The notes beneath the pieces were generated by a model, which did no database searches, was not told where the DNA came from, and saw only the letters and a program-made list of their open reading frames with translations. Positions 46,265-56,774 of a stretch of DNA of 64,000 nt are shown here, piece after piece; within the stretch, counting starts at the first letter, position 1; each line of letters opens with the position of its first letter. The DNA lies in the NCBI RefSeq assembly GCF_910592395.1, contig NC_088309.1, positions 18,168,599 through 18,232,598 of the forward strand. The letters are read 5' to 3'. This stretch comes from Lineus longissimus (Eukaryota > Nemertea > Pilidiophora > Heteronemertea > Lineidae). Position numbers and translations under genes: made by a program.

Positions 46265-47233
46265 GTGCTTCAACTAGCAGCAGCTGATGGTGTCACGGAT
46301 CAACATTGGCTGTAACCTGAAAAAAGCCAAAATATGATATATATGTAGTTACACACATGCTACAAGGTATCATGGTACAATACAATTTGATATTTATTCC
46401 GCGCCTCTCAAGAAAACATACCCTTCCCCAATTTTTTTCACAGTGTGGTCTTGCTATTCTGGTCCCTGTCAGGCCGATGCCTTCCCACATTCGCATTTCA
46501 GAAGAACACTTATACGGGCAGGAAACCCCTACAGTAACCCGCCAGCCGGTGTAGCAGAAAAGTGTCCTCCCATGTATGTGTTGACGGATTATTGTATGTT
46601 TGTATAGACACCCATAACTTTCAATAAGTCCGAGGTTAAAGGCGTATAAGAATAGTTTGACCCGGGGCACATCTTCGGACGGAGAGGTTGCACATACCGT
46701 CCGCCTCCTCATCCGACATCAGAACCGAGGTTGAATTACAGAATCAAGTATTTTTAATTCCAAATGGGACCTGAGCATAAGACGTATGCAATAAAGTCGT
46801 CTGGCGGTCACGGCTCGGACATCTTGACCCTCAATGTATTGAAATTACTCAGCTTCCAGACACTCCGGACGCAGCAACATAGTCGGTAGGAGTTGAAACA
46901 GGGTACCATCCCTGAAACTACACTCCCGAGCGGGCAGTCCATTATTCATCCTATTCGTTTGAGCACCACGGGTGGCACTACCTGCCACTGCATGACAGAC
47001 TATCCTATTCGTGGCCGATCCAATGCGTCCGGAGTGTTTTCCACGCCTCTTCATAAGAGTTTGTCGCAAGAGCCTGCATGAGAGATTGACAATAATTCCA
47101 GTTTTTCACACCTTTCTATCAAGGACGTATAGGCATACCGAGCGAATGGAATGAGATCGCCCCGGGAGATTACTTTCATCATTTTGTTATAGCTGGGATC
47201 ATGGTATCGGTCCGGAATTGGGCAGTTATTGGG

Positions 47234-47347
47234 TGATATGAATAAAGACTAGCAAATGCTTTTATCTAAATCTCCATGTACATTTACACTAGGGCTTTCT
47301 GTACAAAACTGGAGTAAAAGTATTTGGTAGTCTTTATTCATATCAAC
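47234..47347. mobile_element. Small MITE with ~35-bp terminal inverted repeats
   Basis: Left arm TGATATGAATAAAGACTAGC; right arm is its complement, ending TAGTCTTTATTCATATCA. The arms continue with AAATGCTTTTATC against AGTAAAAGTATTT. The core is about 45 bp and non-coding. Only one copy in the window. Confidence 0.75.
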
Positions 47348-47635
47348 CATTGAATTTGATCTCTTTATTTAATCAGGACAGTTTCAACGCTCAGATTTGT
47401 AGATCCCAATTGCGATTACTCTGCATCTCAAGCAAAATTTGACGCCTGGACAAATATGCCTCCTGCCCTGGAAAGTCATGAATTACCAAAAGGGAAAAAT
47501 TGCCTTTCAGCATGGTCATCAGTGGTCGTTGAACCCATCTGGTAAATCAGATCATGGGCACTTCCGCTTCCAGGCTCTGTTGATGGGGTAGATTAGTGGG
47601 AAAAATGTCATGTTCACTGACAACGTCCGTTTACT

Positions 47636-47725
47636 ACACTCCGGACGCAGTGGACCGGCCTCGTCTTGTCGCCCGGTATAGGAAGGAAGATCAGGATGAC
47701 GAAGTGGACTGCATCGGAGTCTACC
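47636..47725. repeat. Repeat family D, most complete copy
   Basis: ACACTCCGGACGCAGTGGAC, then CGGCCTCGTCTTGTCGCCCG, a short spacer, then ATCAGGATGACGAAGTGGAC and TGCATCGGAGTC. Related copies: 44796-44860, 48929-49003 (inverted), 53388-53463 and 60380-60412 (partial). Confidence 0.75.
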
Positions 47726-48928
47726 GTTTACGGACACACAGTGCACATCCATATCTAATTACTGTTAACACTCCTCTACCATGCTCAGCTCTTCAGATAT
47801 CGGAAGACTCGTCTTCGCATACAAAGCTGGGATGTGGACCACCAGGCTGGTCTTGACCTGAGGTGCGGTAATCCCCCCCGCCCGCCAGAACCAAATTTCA
47901 TGTGCAATATCCTGATAAAAATAGCCTACCTTAGCTTTGGTATGCGCGTTTAAATTCCTGCTTGACTTATGCCAATCACTGTTCACCACACAGTCAGTGT
48001 ATACGGGCAACACCCACCGCTGCAATGGCGCGGTCATGACGACAGCATTGATCCACATACACCTGTGGTTTAAGTGCGAACCGTCGTTACCATGGCAATT
48101 GATAAGCGTACAAAGTAGGTAAGACGGACTTGTGAAGCGGAAAACTGCTCTAATCGATAGTAGAGCGAAAATGATAGCATTATTATCGTCCCCCACGATG
48201 GAATATGCTCATGCCAAATATCAGGACAGCTGTCCGCACTTGGATACGCCAAGTGATCATTCTTACTGCTGTGTCATCGACGCAACAAAAACTGAAGTTT
48301 GCTGTTGCCACCATAGCCCGAAGACAAACAGAGACAAAGTCACAATCTATTGCCTCTTTTATTCAATTCAACGGTGCACAACTGGTAGGCCAACAAGCAG
48401 CGTAGAACATCCGGTTATGTTTCCCCCACCGTGCCCATACTGAACTTCCAGCGGTATTGCCTCCGCAGCCACGGCGCATATTGACGCACGTTGTCTGGAA
48501 GCTGAGCAATGTCAATACATTGCGGGTCAAAGGTACCGATAGTTTTGAGACAGTGTCCATGGCCAACGAAGACAATAATGTACGTGATGTACTTACCTGG
48601 AAACCACGTTTGACAGCAACTGATACGCGGGTTCGTTATTACACCCGACCCGGTCCCGACGACAAAGGCTGCTGGTCAAAATGGCTATACAAGTCACATC
48701 AAACTGCTTGTAATGTAGGACTTTGGTAGGTTAACCGATTCGTAGGATAAGTAGGTTGTATTGCCTCACGAAGGCCGATAAATTCGATTAGTGAGGAATA
48801 AATTACCCGAGTATAGATGTATTAAACAACCGGCAGCTCTCAAACTAACTAGGGCAGTGTCACAACCTACATGTACTTGAAATGGTTATACCGGGTAAAC
48901 ACAGCATGGATGTGATATGGGTCGGGTA

Positions 48929-49003
48929 GAGTCATATGCAGTCCATTTCGTCATCCTGATAGTCTTTCTTCAGGCGACAAGACCTTGCCTGTCACTGAGT
49001 CCG
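48929..49003. repeat. Repeat family D, inverted copy
   Basis: GAGTCATATGCAGTCCATTT and CGTCATCCTGATAG at the left, GGCGACAAGACC and GAGTCCGG at the right: the reverse complement of the 47636-47725 order. Confidence 0.7.
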
Positions 49004-49599
49004 GACTTTAGGGTACGGCGGCAAGGGGACTGGACGTGCACTGCCAATCTGATGGCTAACTTTTGGTTTGGAGAGCAGAGGGGTGTTAGCAGAGCATGCA
49101 GGCCCTTGGCAGTGGTGGAAGGCGGTTCATCATCTCCATTACCTCGGCGACTCGTAGGCCGTTTAGTCTCGGTTCAATATCCCGGGTTAATCCATTTTCT
49201 CATCCCTGAGACAGAGTATAGGGCATCAATCAGGATATCGAGGGGGCTAGCAAGCTAGCAAGACACAATCGAGACAGGGTCACAACCTGGTGTCTCTCGG
49301 CGCGCTCCATCTAACTTTATATATTCAGACGCTCTTGAGGGAGATAGTACCACTTCATCGTAAAATAGGGACAGCTACCTCAAACGGTGCACACACAGCA
49401 GCAGAGATGATGGCCACCGCCCCTTTATTTATATTGATGACGTCGATCCGTCACTGCTTGAAATAGCCACCATTGCCTCCGAATGGCGTCGACTACAGGT
49501 CATTTCACTATTATAAGATTTTCAGGGCGTCTCGTCCCACCAAAGACTAGCTGTGACAGGGTTAAAATGATACATCAGAACACTTGAGGTTGAACGTGT

Positions 49600-49605
49600 T
49601 TTATT
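49600..49605 (-). terminator. Possible polyadenylation signal of the PPxY four-TM gene
   Basis: AATAAA on the minus strand, about 690 bp beyond the stop at 50295. A nearer ATTAAA variant lies at about 50262. Confidence 0.3.
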
Positions 49606-49849
49606 GTAAACGACATCATGTCTTGGTAATTTTATCTCCCAAGTGAGAAAGAATCTGTGGCTTTGGCCGTAATGCGCGATCGCTATCTATGTACAGTGGC
49701 TTATACAACATGGAAGCTATTACAGGCAGAGAGAGTATGCTTGAAGACTATGTCTGCTTTGGAGAGTGCTGAAATGCAAACCCCCTACAAACTCGCACAG
49801 TGCCGGAATTAAAAAAGGAACGAAATTAGCGTCTCTAGGGTCAAGATTG

Positions 49850-49950
49850 AAACCCTTAATGGTTTTTGAGATTCCGAGGAACCTCTGAGGATTTTACTCT
49901 CCTCTACGGGTGGATATTTGTGTTGACCGAAAAACCATTTAAAAGGTTTA
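49850..49950. mobile_element. Small inverted-repeat element
   Basis: AAACCCTTAATGGTTTTTGAG at the left pairs with AAAAACCATTTAAAAGGTTT at the right (about 19 bp with mismatches). One end (CCTAATGGTTTTTGAGGTTA) recurs at about 60283. It falls in the presumed 3' UTR of the gene at 50295. Confidence 0.45.
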
Positions 49951-50294
49951 TCAAAAGCTCTAAAACCTCTAGCCTACTTCTTAGAGAGACGTAATCAAAG
50001 TGGGCCAGGCACTGTTCTACATTCTAATTAGAGAAGAAATGTATGAGGTGCCGGCCTCATGAGATCGACCAGTTTTGTGTTCTAAACGAAATTGAGTTTC
50101 GTTCTGACCTGAGTAGCCCAGTTTTCTGAGAGTGACGCCGAAAACATTTTTTTCCTCGTCATGTCCCCTTTAGAGGAAAAGGCCAAGACTCAAAAATGCT
50201 AAAAGCTTCACTGAATAGACTAGTACATAAGGTACAGATAATTTCATTCTGCAAAATACAACGTTTAATACTTTTTTTTCTTCTAAGTTTGCCA

Positions 50295-51284
50295 TTATCT
50301 GACTGTCATATTGATAACGTCACTATTATTGTTACTGTCACTGATCTCGTGACCATTGTCCTGATTGTCCACAAGAGGGGTATCGGCACATTCGGTGTCC
50401 TCGCAGGAATTCCGTAACTGGTTCGTATTGTTGTTGTCGTTATGTATTAAGTGCTGCTGGGGATTCAGTGGCAGCCTAGCCTCTAATTCATCCTCTCCTC
50501 CGTCGCTTTCGATTTCATGTGCGTGTTCATCATGGCTCGCAATGTCCGAGTAGGCAGGGGGAGGATCGGTGGTGTTGTGCACGGTCTGGTTTGCGACTAT
50601 CTCATCGTATGGAGGAGGGGGCGTGGAGGCCGGTCGCCGGTCAAAAGCAATGACGTCGACGCTGGTGAGTGGTGCGTCTAGGTAGACAGTCCCGTCCGGG
50701 CTGACTGGAAGCATCACCTGGAGTTGGGTGGGGTAATCCTGAACAGTGAGATCAGACGGATGAGCCGAGAGATGACACATACAGAAACGGCCGTCATGAT
50801 GGTTCTCTACGCTAGGCGGAGGTGCGCTCACCTCGTAAGCATCATACCTCCGCGGATAGTTCTGGCAAAATAATGGCTTCAGACCAACAGATTTTGCTTG
50901 CATCATCGCGCAACATATATTGACCAGGCCGAATAACGTATATGCCATATGCGCGAGTAATAATGTCAACGGATAACGGCGTTTATGATCTAGCAAAAAC
51001 CCAAATGTCCCTAACATTACCATACCAAAACCATAAAAAGTTCCGATATTGATAAAAGAGAGTGCGTGGCTACATTGTCTGAATCGCAACGTAGGAGTCT
51101 TGCTGCATTTCAGTCCAATTGCCCCGCAGACCAAGGAGCTGGCTGCGCAGAGGTAGGCGATGCCTGTCGCGTGTCCCCAGGCTTCTAAGATGGTCATGGC
51201 CATGGCGTCCCCAAGGATGAAGATACTAGTGGAGACCTGCACCAGGCCAGCATAATGCTGTACCTTGCGATTGTTGTCATTCAT
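50295..51284 (-). CDS. Four-transmembrane protein with PPxY-type tail motifs
   Basis: Single-exon frame of 329 residues. Four hydrophobic segments at about 12-34, 40-59, 76-98 and 106-129, with very short N-terminus and loops. The 200-residue cytosolic tail has TPPPPYDEI (222-226 PPPPY) and DPPPAYSDI (241-245), the pattern bound by WW domains of NEDD4-family ubiquitin ligases (motif knowledge). It also has an acidic stretch and Asn-rich runs near the C-terminus. The spacing of hydrophobic segments and the opening V-x-x-x-x-x-x-V-Q pattern resemble the protein at 45431-46264, so the two are probably distant paralogues. ATG at 51284 is preceded by a minimal ATG-AAA-TGA upstream frame that directly abuts it. 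A TA dinucleotide run lies at 51308-51327. Family not named; a membrane adaptor role is inference. Confidence 0.78.
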   Translation of the reverse strand: MNDNNRKVQHYAGLVQVSTSIFILGDAMAMTILEAWGHATGIAYLCAASSLVCGAIGLKCSKTPTLRFRQCSHALSFINIGTFYGFGMVMLGTFGFLLDHKRRYPLTLLLAHMAYTLFGLVNICCAMMQAKSVGLKPLFCQNYPRRYDAYEVSAPPPSVENHHDGRFCMCHLSAHPSDLTVQDYPTQLQVMLPVSPDGTVYLDAPLTSVDVIAFDRRPASTPPPPYDEIVANQTVHNTTDPPPAYSDIASHDEHAHEIESDGGEDELEARLPLNPQQHLIHNDNNNTNQLRNSCEDTECADTPLVDNQDNGHEISDSNNNSDVINMTVR

Positions 51285-52611
51285 TTCATCAGACTAATAG
51301 TAATACTATATATATATATATATATATGCTATCACATTAAGAATAAAGTCCTCAAACTCTAACGTCCCCAAGATGCCCTTTAATACTGGTACTCTAATAA
51401 TATCTTTCATCTACCAGATAATGTCTTTGGTTTAGAATGCACCACATGTTATAACGCTGAACCTTCCATTTAGCAAATAGTCTGTCGTCGAACTATTTTG
51501 CTACAAAGATCTAAATATACAGAGGATGAATCCAAATCCTGAAATGACGGTGGGTTTCTTTAGTCACATCCTGTATACAAGACAGTATGGGTTAGCGTCA
51601 AAATATTCATGGCTGTGTTAGCATCAAAACCGATTGGAGATGTTAGTGCTTTCTGGAATGTGGCAATGAATATTATTACGTGTATCCCGAAACCACTGGA
51701 AGAATATCACCATGTACCATCCTCACTCATAGACATTGCTCGGCGCGTATCCATGAAAGAATTCAGTCACTTCAAACGACCGGGAAAGGATTCGCAAGGC
51801 AAGCCGAAAAAGCAAACCGATCAATACGATTTATTAGCTTAAACGTTCCACCCATTTGCGTTCATTACTGCCACAAATCAGACAAATCCAGTATTTAATT
51901 GCTTCCTGCGAAATGCCAAATGTTTATCCGGTAAATCTGTCTCCGCCTGTCGTATACCATGTCAGTGTTGAGATAGCGATAGAAACATCTGAATTCAAGC
52001 AATCACGAAACTGTCCTTCAACGTTCTGTTTTATCAATCCGTAGCAGCCATTTGAAGGATTATGCCACTTAAAACGATCGAAGACGCCATTAGCTTCGGA
52101 AAGGTCACGCGAAACAGCAAATTAGATGAATTCAGTGTTGCTTCCTAATGGAATTCAAGACTTTATCCATTAAAGTATTCTCTGTTTCTGGCTTCAAACC
52201 GTGTCTGTTTGGGCTATATGATAACTGGAATTCTAGCTATTAGCATTCGAAACACATACACACCATCATTAATTGATTTATACTGTACGTCTGGATGTAT
52301 AAGAAGACGAGATCCAGCTGTTTAAGTATGCCAAGTCTGCAATATTCCTGGATGTTGGGCATGATGGTTTATCTTATGGCAAGGCAGCTGAACTGAATCC
52401 CCTCGACAGTCATAGGACTTTATGGTACCGTGAATAATGTAAGCCATCAAAAGTCCTTCGGTTAAAAAAACCCTTTGTCACTTTGATTAGTATCTATACA
52501 TCCTCTCAACGTTCAGGGATTGTGGCACAGTTGTGGGAGACTTCCGGTCGTCTCGTCCAATCGGCTAAATTCTGTCGTCATCAGAAATGATCCAATCAAA
52601 CTGTTGTGTTT
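51285..52611. other. Upstream flank of the PPxY four-TM gene
   Basis: Starts with a TA microsatellite (51308-51327) that may overlap the promoter. The remainder is AT-rich with small frames lacking domain or splice support (for example 51609-51842). Confidence 0.4.
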
Positions 52612-52892
52612 TTAGTTGACTTCCGGTAAATTTTCTGGTTCGAAAATGGGCAAACTAATGTCTGCTTCTTGGCCATTTATGCTCAGACCACGTATTTGCA
52701 CGAAGGTTTCCATCAGATACAAAAAAACTCTCAGCTGACTATCCATGTCGTAACGAGCTCTCACGCAATCATTGCTAATCAAAGCCACTTGTCTCTTCTT
52801 TGACAGCAACGCTCTCCACTCCCACGCTCTTGCAAATCGCTGCGATACGTTGCTACTCCACGTCACCAGTCGCCAAGATTGCCAGTTCAATC
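52612..52892 (-). CDS. Candidate terminal exon, unrecognised gene
   Basis: After an acceptor-like GTTACATTTCAG (minus strand), 93 codons run to a stop at 52612. The peptide contains SQRFARAWEWRALLSKKRQ, RARYDMDSQLRVFLYLMETF and ends IFEPENLPEVN. Composition is protein-like and not repetitive. No family recognised, and upstream exons (towards 53-54 kb) could not be defined. Could be the end of a gene on the minus strand or a fragment. Confidence 0.3.
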
Positions 52893-53387
52893 TGAAATGT
52901 AACGTCGGTATTGATTAACGAGAAGCTACTATTTGGGTGAAAGGCTTAGGTTGGAGGGTCCCTTGGCGATATTGTCGCTGTGGCTGCCTAATGTCCTGGA
53001 ACTGGAGATGTGCTGCAATGGAATGACAAATAGACACATGTAACGTGTAAGACAAAAGTGTAAGAGATAAGAGGGATTCGTGCTTGAGCTGGAGAAGAAG
53101 AAGGCGGAGGAGGACTTACCTACTATACTTAACTGAGGTGCCGTATGATGCCGCAGGCTGTGAGGGCCGGGCAATTTGTATGAAACTGCTAGTTTACGAT
53201 GGCAGAAACATTTCTAATGGCGTTTAAAATTTAATGAATTCTAAGATAAAAGCAGCAAACGGAAAATTAATCTACAATATATCCTGTTTGATTAATGGAG
53301 TCCTCATATCTAGCAACTCGCTCCCAACCAATCTTGAAATCAGTCCGATTATTAGACGTATGCTCAGCATGGTACTGGTTATAATAC

Positions 53388-53463
53388 ACACCAGACGCAG
53401 TGGTCTTGGCGCGGACCAGCTATATATGAAGGACAATCAGGATGACGAAAATGACTGCATACG
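53388..53463. repeat. Repeat family D, diverged copy
   Basis: ACACCAGACGCAGTGGTCTT at the left and ACAATCAGGATGACGAAAAT followed by GACTGCATA at the right. Confidence 0.6.
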
Positions 53464-53689
53464 GTAATTATAATGGTTCAGCCAAATATTCTCCTTTCAA
53501 CATAACATCCTACCGCAAATAAGACGAGCGCACTGCAAAAATCATTGTTGGTCTTGCCGCCAATTATAGCTTGGAAACATGGTATTATCCAGCGAAGCAA
53601 TCGACCGCTATGCTGAAGTGGTCAAGTCATGATTGTCATTGTAGCAACTGTCATTTTCGTATGCTGTGAACGAGAGTAATGTTGTATAA

Positions 53690-53985
53690 TGCCAAGATGA
53701 GAATATTATGTAAAGGGTAAGTACTCTACTAAGTGCTGTACATGCATAATTCTGAGATGAGCATCTAAGTAAAGATTTAGTGATGTATGCTGAAATGAGA
53801 TGTAAGATATGTAAAGATTTAGTAGCTGTGGAGTATAGTAAGTGATTTATGATACTAAGATGAGCATCTATGTAAAGCTTTAGTGGCTGTGTACACTTGT
53901 AAGTAATGTATGATATTTAAGATGAGCATTTAGTTGCTGTGAACACTTGTAAGTGATGTATGATACTGAGATGAGCATGAACATT
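53690..53985. repeat. Degenerate tandem repeat, about 60-bp unit, block 1
   Basis: Units read ATACT(A/G)AGATGAGCATCTA, TGTAAAGATTTAGTGGCTGT and ACACTTGTAAGTGATGTATG with decay. The same unit recurs at 55579-55760, with SINE sequence between the blocks. Confidence 0.8.
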
Positions 53986-54115
53986 ATCCTGAATGAATAG
54001 ATAACAGGATAATAGAGAAAAAAAAGAGAAAAAAAAATGTGGCAGATTCACCGGGAGTCGAACCCTCAACCAGCCGAACCGCGGTCTAACACTCTAAGCG
54101 CTACACCGTCAATGT
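53986..54115 (-). mobile_element. tRNA-derived SINE, copy 1
   Basis: On the minus strand GGTGTAGCGCTTAGAGTG is followed by an exact B box GGTTCGACTCC (around 54052-54062), then GGTGAATCTGCCACA, a T-rich stretch, and ATCTATTCATTC. Acceptor-stem halves do not pair, so not a tRNA gene. Confidence 0.7.
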
Positions 54116-54425
54116 TTTCATGTTCACGTGGGGATTTTATTTGCCTGTTATCAACGAGCCAGGTGATGCATGACCAGATGACATCCCTCTAATACCATTC
54201 AAGTCGTCGCCATATTGAAAACGCGCCGCAATTGTGACTAGTTCGCGCAGGTGGCAGAGTGATTTGCCGAAATAGTTCCAAGTAATCTTATATTTCGATA
54301 TTTGTACAGATTTTTCGCAATATATCCTATTTATATACCTCAGTGATATAAAATATAATGCTTGCAGTTGATTTTACGTTTGAATGACCTTTTTGAAAAA
54401 GTTTTTAGAATCGAGGTCAACAGGG

Positions 54426-54874
54426 TCAAAAGAAATAGTTTTTGGCGCCAATGATGTCAGAGACATGGCGGATTTGTTCTAAAGTTCGAGTCGATTCTCT
54501 TGGAATCCATTCGATGCGCACTGTGCCGGCTGTGATTTGAAGGGACAAATTAGGTTTGGGATCTAGGTAACCAAGATGACTAGTGCTCGGATTCCCTTCC
54601 GTGCAACTCCTCATTCTGTAGCATACTTATTCTCGCTAATAATGATTTGCAAGTGTTGTAAGGTGGTTTGGATATGTCTTGCAAATCTAAGGCCAACAGT
54701 TAGCCTATATTCTGTTTGGGTGAGATCTTTATTGCAGTTGGTGATTTTGTAAAGGTTCACCGTCTGCCCGTTTTCAATGGTCATCTCTTGAATCAAAATG
54801 ACACACTCCACTGCCGTAGGACTACTGGTACTCCAGTAAATATATGTGAACGAACGGCGAGCCCCTTTAAACAT
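54426..54874 (-). pseudogene. Fibronectin-III-like receptor fragment, copy 1
   Basis: Minus-strand frame 54874-54611 gives a beta-rich peptide with FTYIYWSTSSP, ECVILIQEM, and TQTEYRLTVGLRFARH, the pattern of a fibronectin type III strand C to G region. The next frame, 54614-54426, continues with PKPNLSLQITAGTVRIEWIP, like the start of another such domain, but is joined by a frame change at 54611-54614 without a splice site. A related, more decayed copy lies at 56775-57185. Reads as a remnant; the domain assignment is by pattern only. Confidence 0.35.
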
Positions 54875-55129
54875 CCTTAGGCAGCAGTGGTTTTCAATCT
54901 ATACTCCCCCTCTCGATATGACGAAGGAGTATAAAAAGCCTGAATCTCAGGATGCCCTTTAACTAATTCTGATTGGAGGAGTCACGGTCTGACAGAAATA
55001 CTTTTCCACCACATATGTAGCCTCGAGAAACCTTGCTGCTGATGCGAATCATCTTAGGAAGTACTCGAACGCACGGAATCAGTGCGTGCTGCAGTTTGAA
55101 AATGTTTTTTTTCAGTGGTTTTCTTCAAA

Positions 55130-55276
55130 ACATGATAATGATAATGATAATAATGAAAATAACAACGTGAACATGAATGAATAGATAACAAGATAATCAA
55201 GAAAAAAGAGAAAAAAATGTGGCAGATTCACCGGGAGTCACCCGTGACCAGCCGAACCACGCAAACAAAACAAAAA
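55130..55276 (-). mobile_element. tRNA-derived SINE, copy 2 (truncated)
   Basis: GAATGAATAGATAACAAGAT and GTGGCAGATTCACCGGGAGT match copy 1. After GACCAGCCGAACCACG the tRNA-like head stops and the sequence changes to AAACAAAACAAAAA, leading directly into the histone-type stem-loops. Confidence 0.65.
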
Positions 55277-55314
55277 GGTCCTTCTAAGGACCAAAAAAGG
55301 CCTTTCTTAAGGCC
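55277..55314 (+). promoter_or_regulatory. Two tandem histone-type 3' stem-loops without a histone gene
   Basis: GGTCCTTCTAAGGACC (55277-55292) and GGCCTTTCTTAAGGCC (55299-55314) are separated by six A. Both are perfect 6-bp stems with 4-nt loops and both satisfy the metazoan replication-dependent histone consensus GGYYYTHYTHARRRCC. ACCCC follows the second, then a purine-rich AAAAAGAG (55328-55335), placed like a histone downstream element. No histone coding sequence precedes them: SINE sequence abuts instead. Probably a remnant of a histone cluster spacer (inference). Confidence 0.7.
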
Positions 55315-55578
55315 ACCCCAAATATTCAAAAAGAGATCAATCGTACCGATGCAAGCTTGTAGTAGTACGGGCTGTTGTCACTATAAAATTTGAATTTCCC
55401 GCTGCGCTGATTGAAGCGCTCTCTGTTATCCATTTGGAACAAATTTCCCGCTGATTAAAGCGCTCTCTTTCATCCATTTGAGAATTATTTTTTGAATTTC
55501 TCGCCTAGAATCTATTTTTAGACGAAAATCCTCCACGAATCCTCCTCAATCGGGAACATAAACAACATGCCTTACTTC
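55315..55578. other. Possible histone-cluster spacer remnant
   Basis: Contains ACTATAAAATTTGAATTTCC at 55379 and two copies of TTTCCCGCTG ... GCGCTCTCT. TATA-like plus repeated elements would suit a histone promoter, but no ATG with a histone N-terminus follows. The call is weak and depends on the stem-loops. Confidence 0.3.
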
Positions 55579-55760
55579 TTATGATACTAAGATGAGCATT
55601 TAGTTGCTGTGAACACTTGTAAGTGATGTATGATACTGAGATGAGCATTTAGGGGCTGTGAACACTTGTAAGTGATGTATGATACTGAGATGAGCATCTA
55701 TGTTAAGATTTAGTGGCTGTGAACACTTGTAAGTGTTGTATAATGTTAAGATGGGCACGA
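55579..55760. repeat. Degenerate tandem repeat, about 60-bp unit, block 2
   Basis: TGATACT(G/A)AGATGAGCAT, TTTAGTTGCTGTGAACACTT and GTAAGTGATGTATGATACTG repeat three times and match block 1 at 53690-53985. Confidence 0.8.
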
Positions 55761-56774
55761 TGCAATACTAAGTGCACCACGTGAAGAGTAAAAACGGACA
55801 ACACTAAAATATCTGTGTCGGCCTACTGGAGATACGGCTGTTAAATTCTCATATCATCACAGAGGGGTATATAGTTGGCAGAAATCAATAACTGTCGTTT
55901 AGATCTGACGAGATATTCGCCTGCTGTTAGCAAACAGTCTTCTCATCATCTCGTGCAAGCATTTCGTAACGCTAATATCATGTTTGTATTGGGGACGAAC
56001 TCTTGTGGATACAATTATGTATCCCATAAAAACAACGTGGTGGATGGTATGCGTAATGAGCTGACGCAAGCTACATTGGCGAATATTTCAAAGCGGATAA
56101 GAAGCGTACATGTATGTTTCTGCATCGGAGCACCGGAGTGTGCGGCGCAAAAAGATCTCGTCAACTATTTTCTTCGCGCAATCCGACGAAAAATGACTAA
56201 TTTCCGTAGAAGGTCGGCCTCCCGACCACCATGAGGCTTTTTCCGCTGCCGCCGCGGGAAAACTCATAAACTCCGCACAGTATACCCGCTTAGCGCGGTC
56301 GGTTGAAGTCGCAAACGCCGACTGCACCTGTCTATATAGGGCAACACTCGGCACTAAGACCGAGCTGAGTAACATGTGCGAAGGGAGGAGCATAACGACT
56401 GACCCTGGTATCGATTTTTAGTTGATATACGTAAGGCAGTAGGGAGTTTTCGCAAAGCCCCCGAAACGGCATTGCGAACGCCTATCTCATTGTTTTACCT
56501 CCTGATAACGACATCGAACATGGGATATGCGTCCACTTTGACGTTTAGGGGGCTTGGCGAATAATCCCAAATATATAAGGAATCCCTGATGGTTCTTTTC
56601 GAAAAATCTTTCCGCAAACACACGAGTATGTCGCATAACATACGAGTATGTAATCATATTCAAATGTTTATGATTGTTTCTCTTGTCGCGTGCTGGACTG
56701 ATAACCGAGGTCATTGGCCGGCACGGAAAGCAGTCGATAACAGCGGCTTATTGATATAGAGCCACTGGATATAC
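55761..56774. other. Region without supported gene
   Basis: The plus-strand frame 55875-56234 and minus-strand frame 56088-56393 overlap, and neither shows a known domain. The plus frame has an ATG only at 55980. A small GC-rich patch at 56240-56350 is the only compositional feature. Confidence 0.35.

Larger units (their letters stand above)
46265..49590. other. Intergenic region between the two four-TM genes
   Basis: Holds an inverted-repeat element (47234-47347) and repeat family D copies at 47636-47725 and, inverted, at 48929-49003. It also has scattered GTCACAA motifs (48337, 48855, 49276). Open frames at 47765-48196, 48457-48729 and 48917-49258 have no domains and partly overlap repeats. 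No gene called. Confidence 0.4.

Noticed and set aside
48917-49258. 113-codon plus frame with hydrophobic N-terminus resembling a signal peptide
   Set aside because: Its first 30 codons are a family D repeat in inverted orientation; the resemblance to a secreted protein is chance.
55875-56234. 119-codon plus frame
   Set aside because: The ATG lies well inside, an opposing frame is equally open, and no family or splice support is visible.
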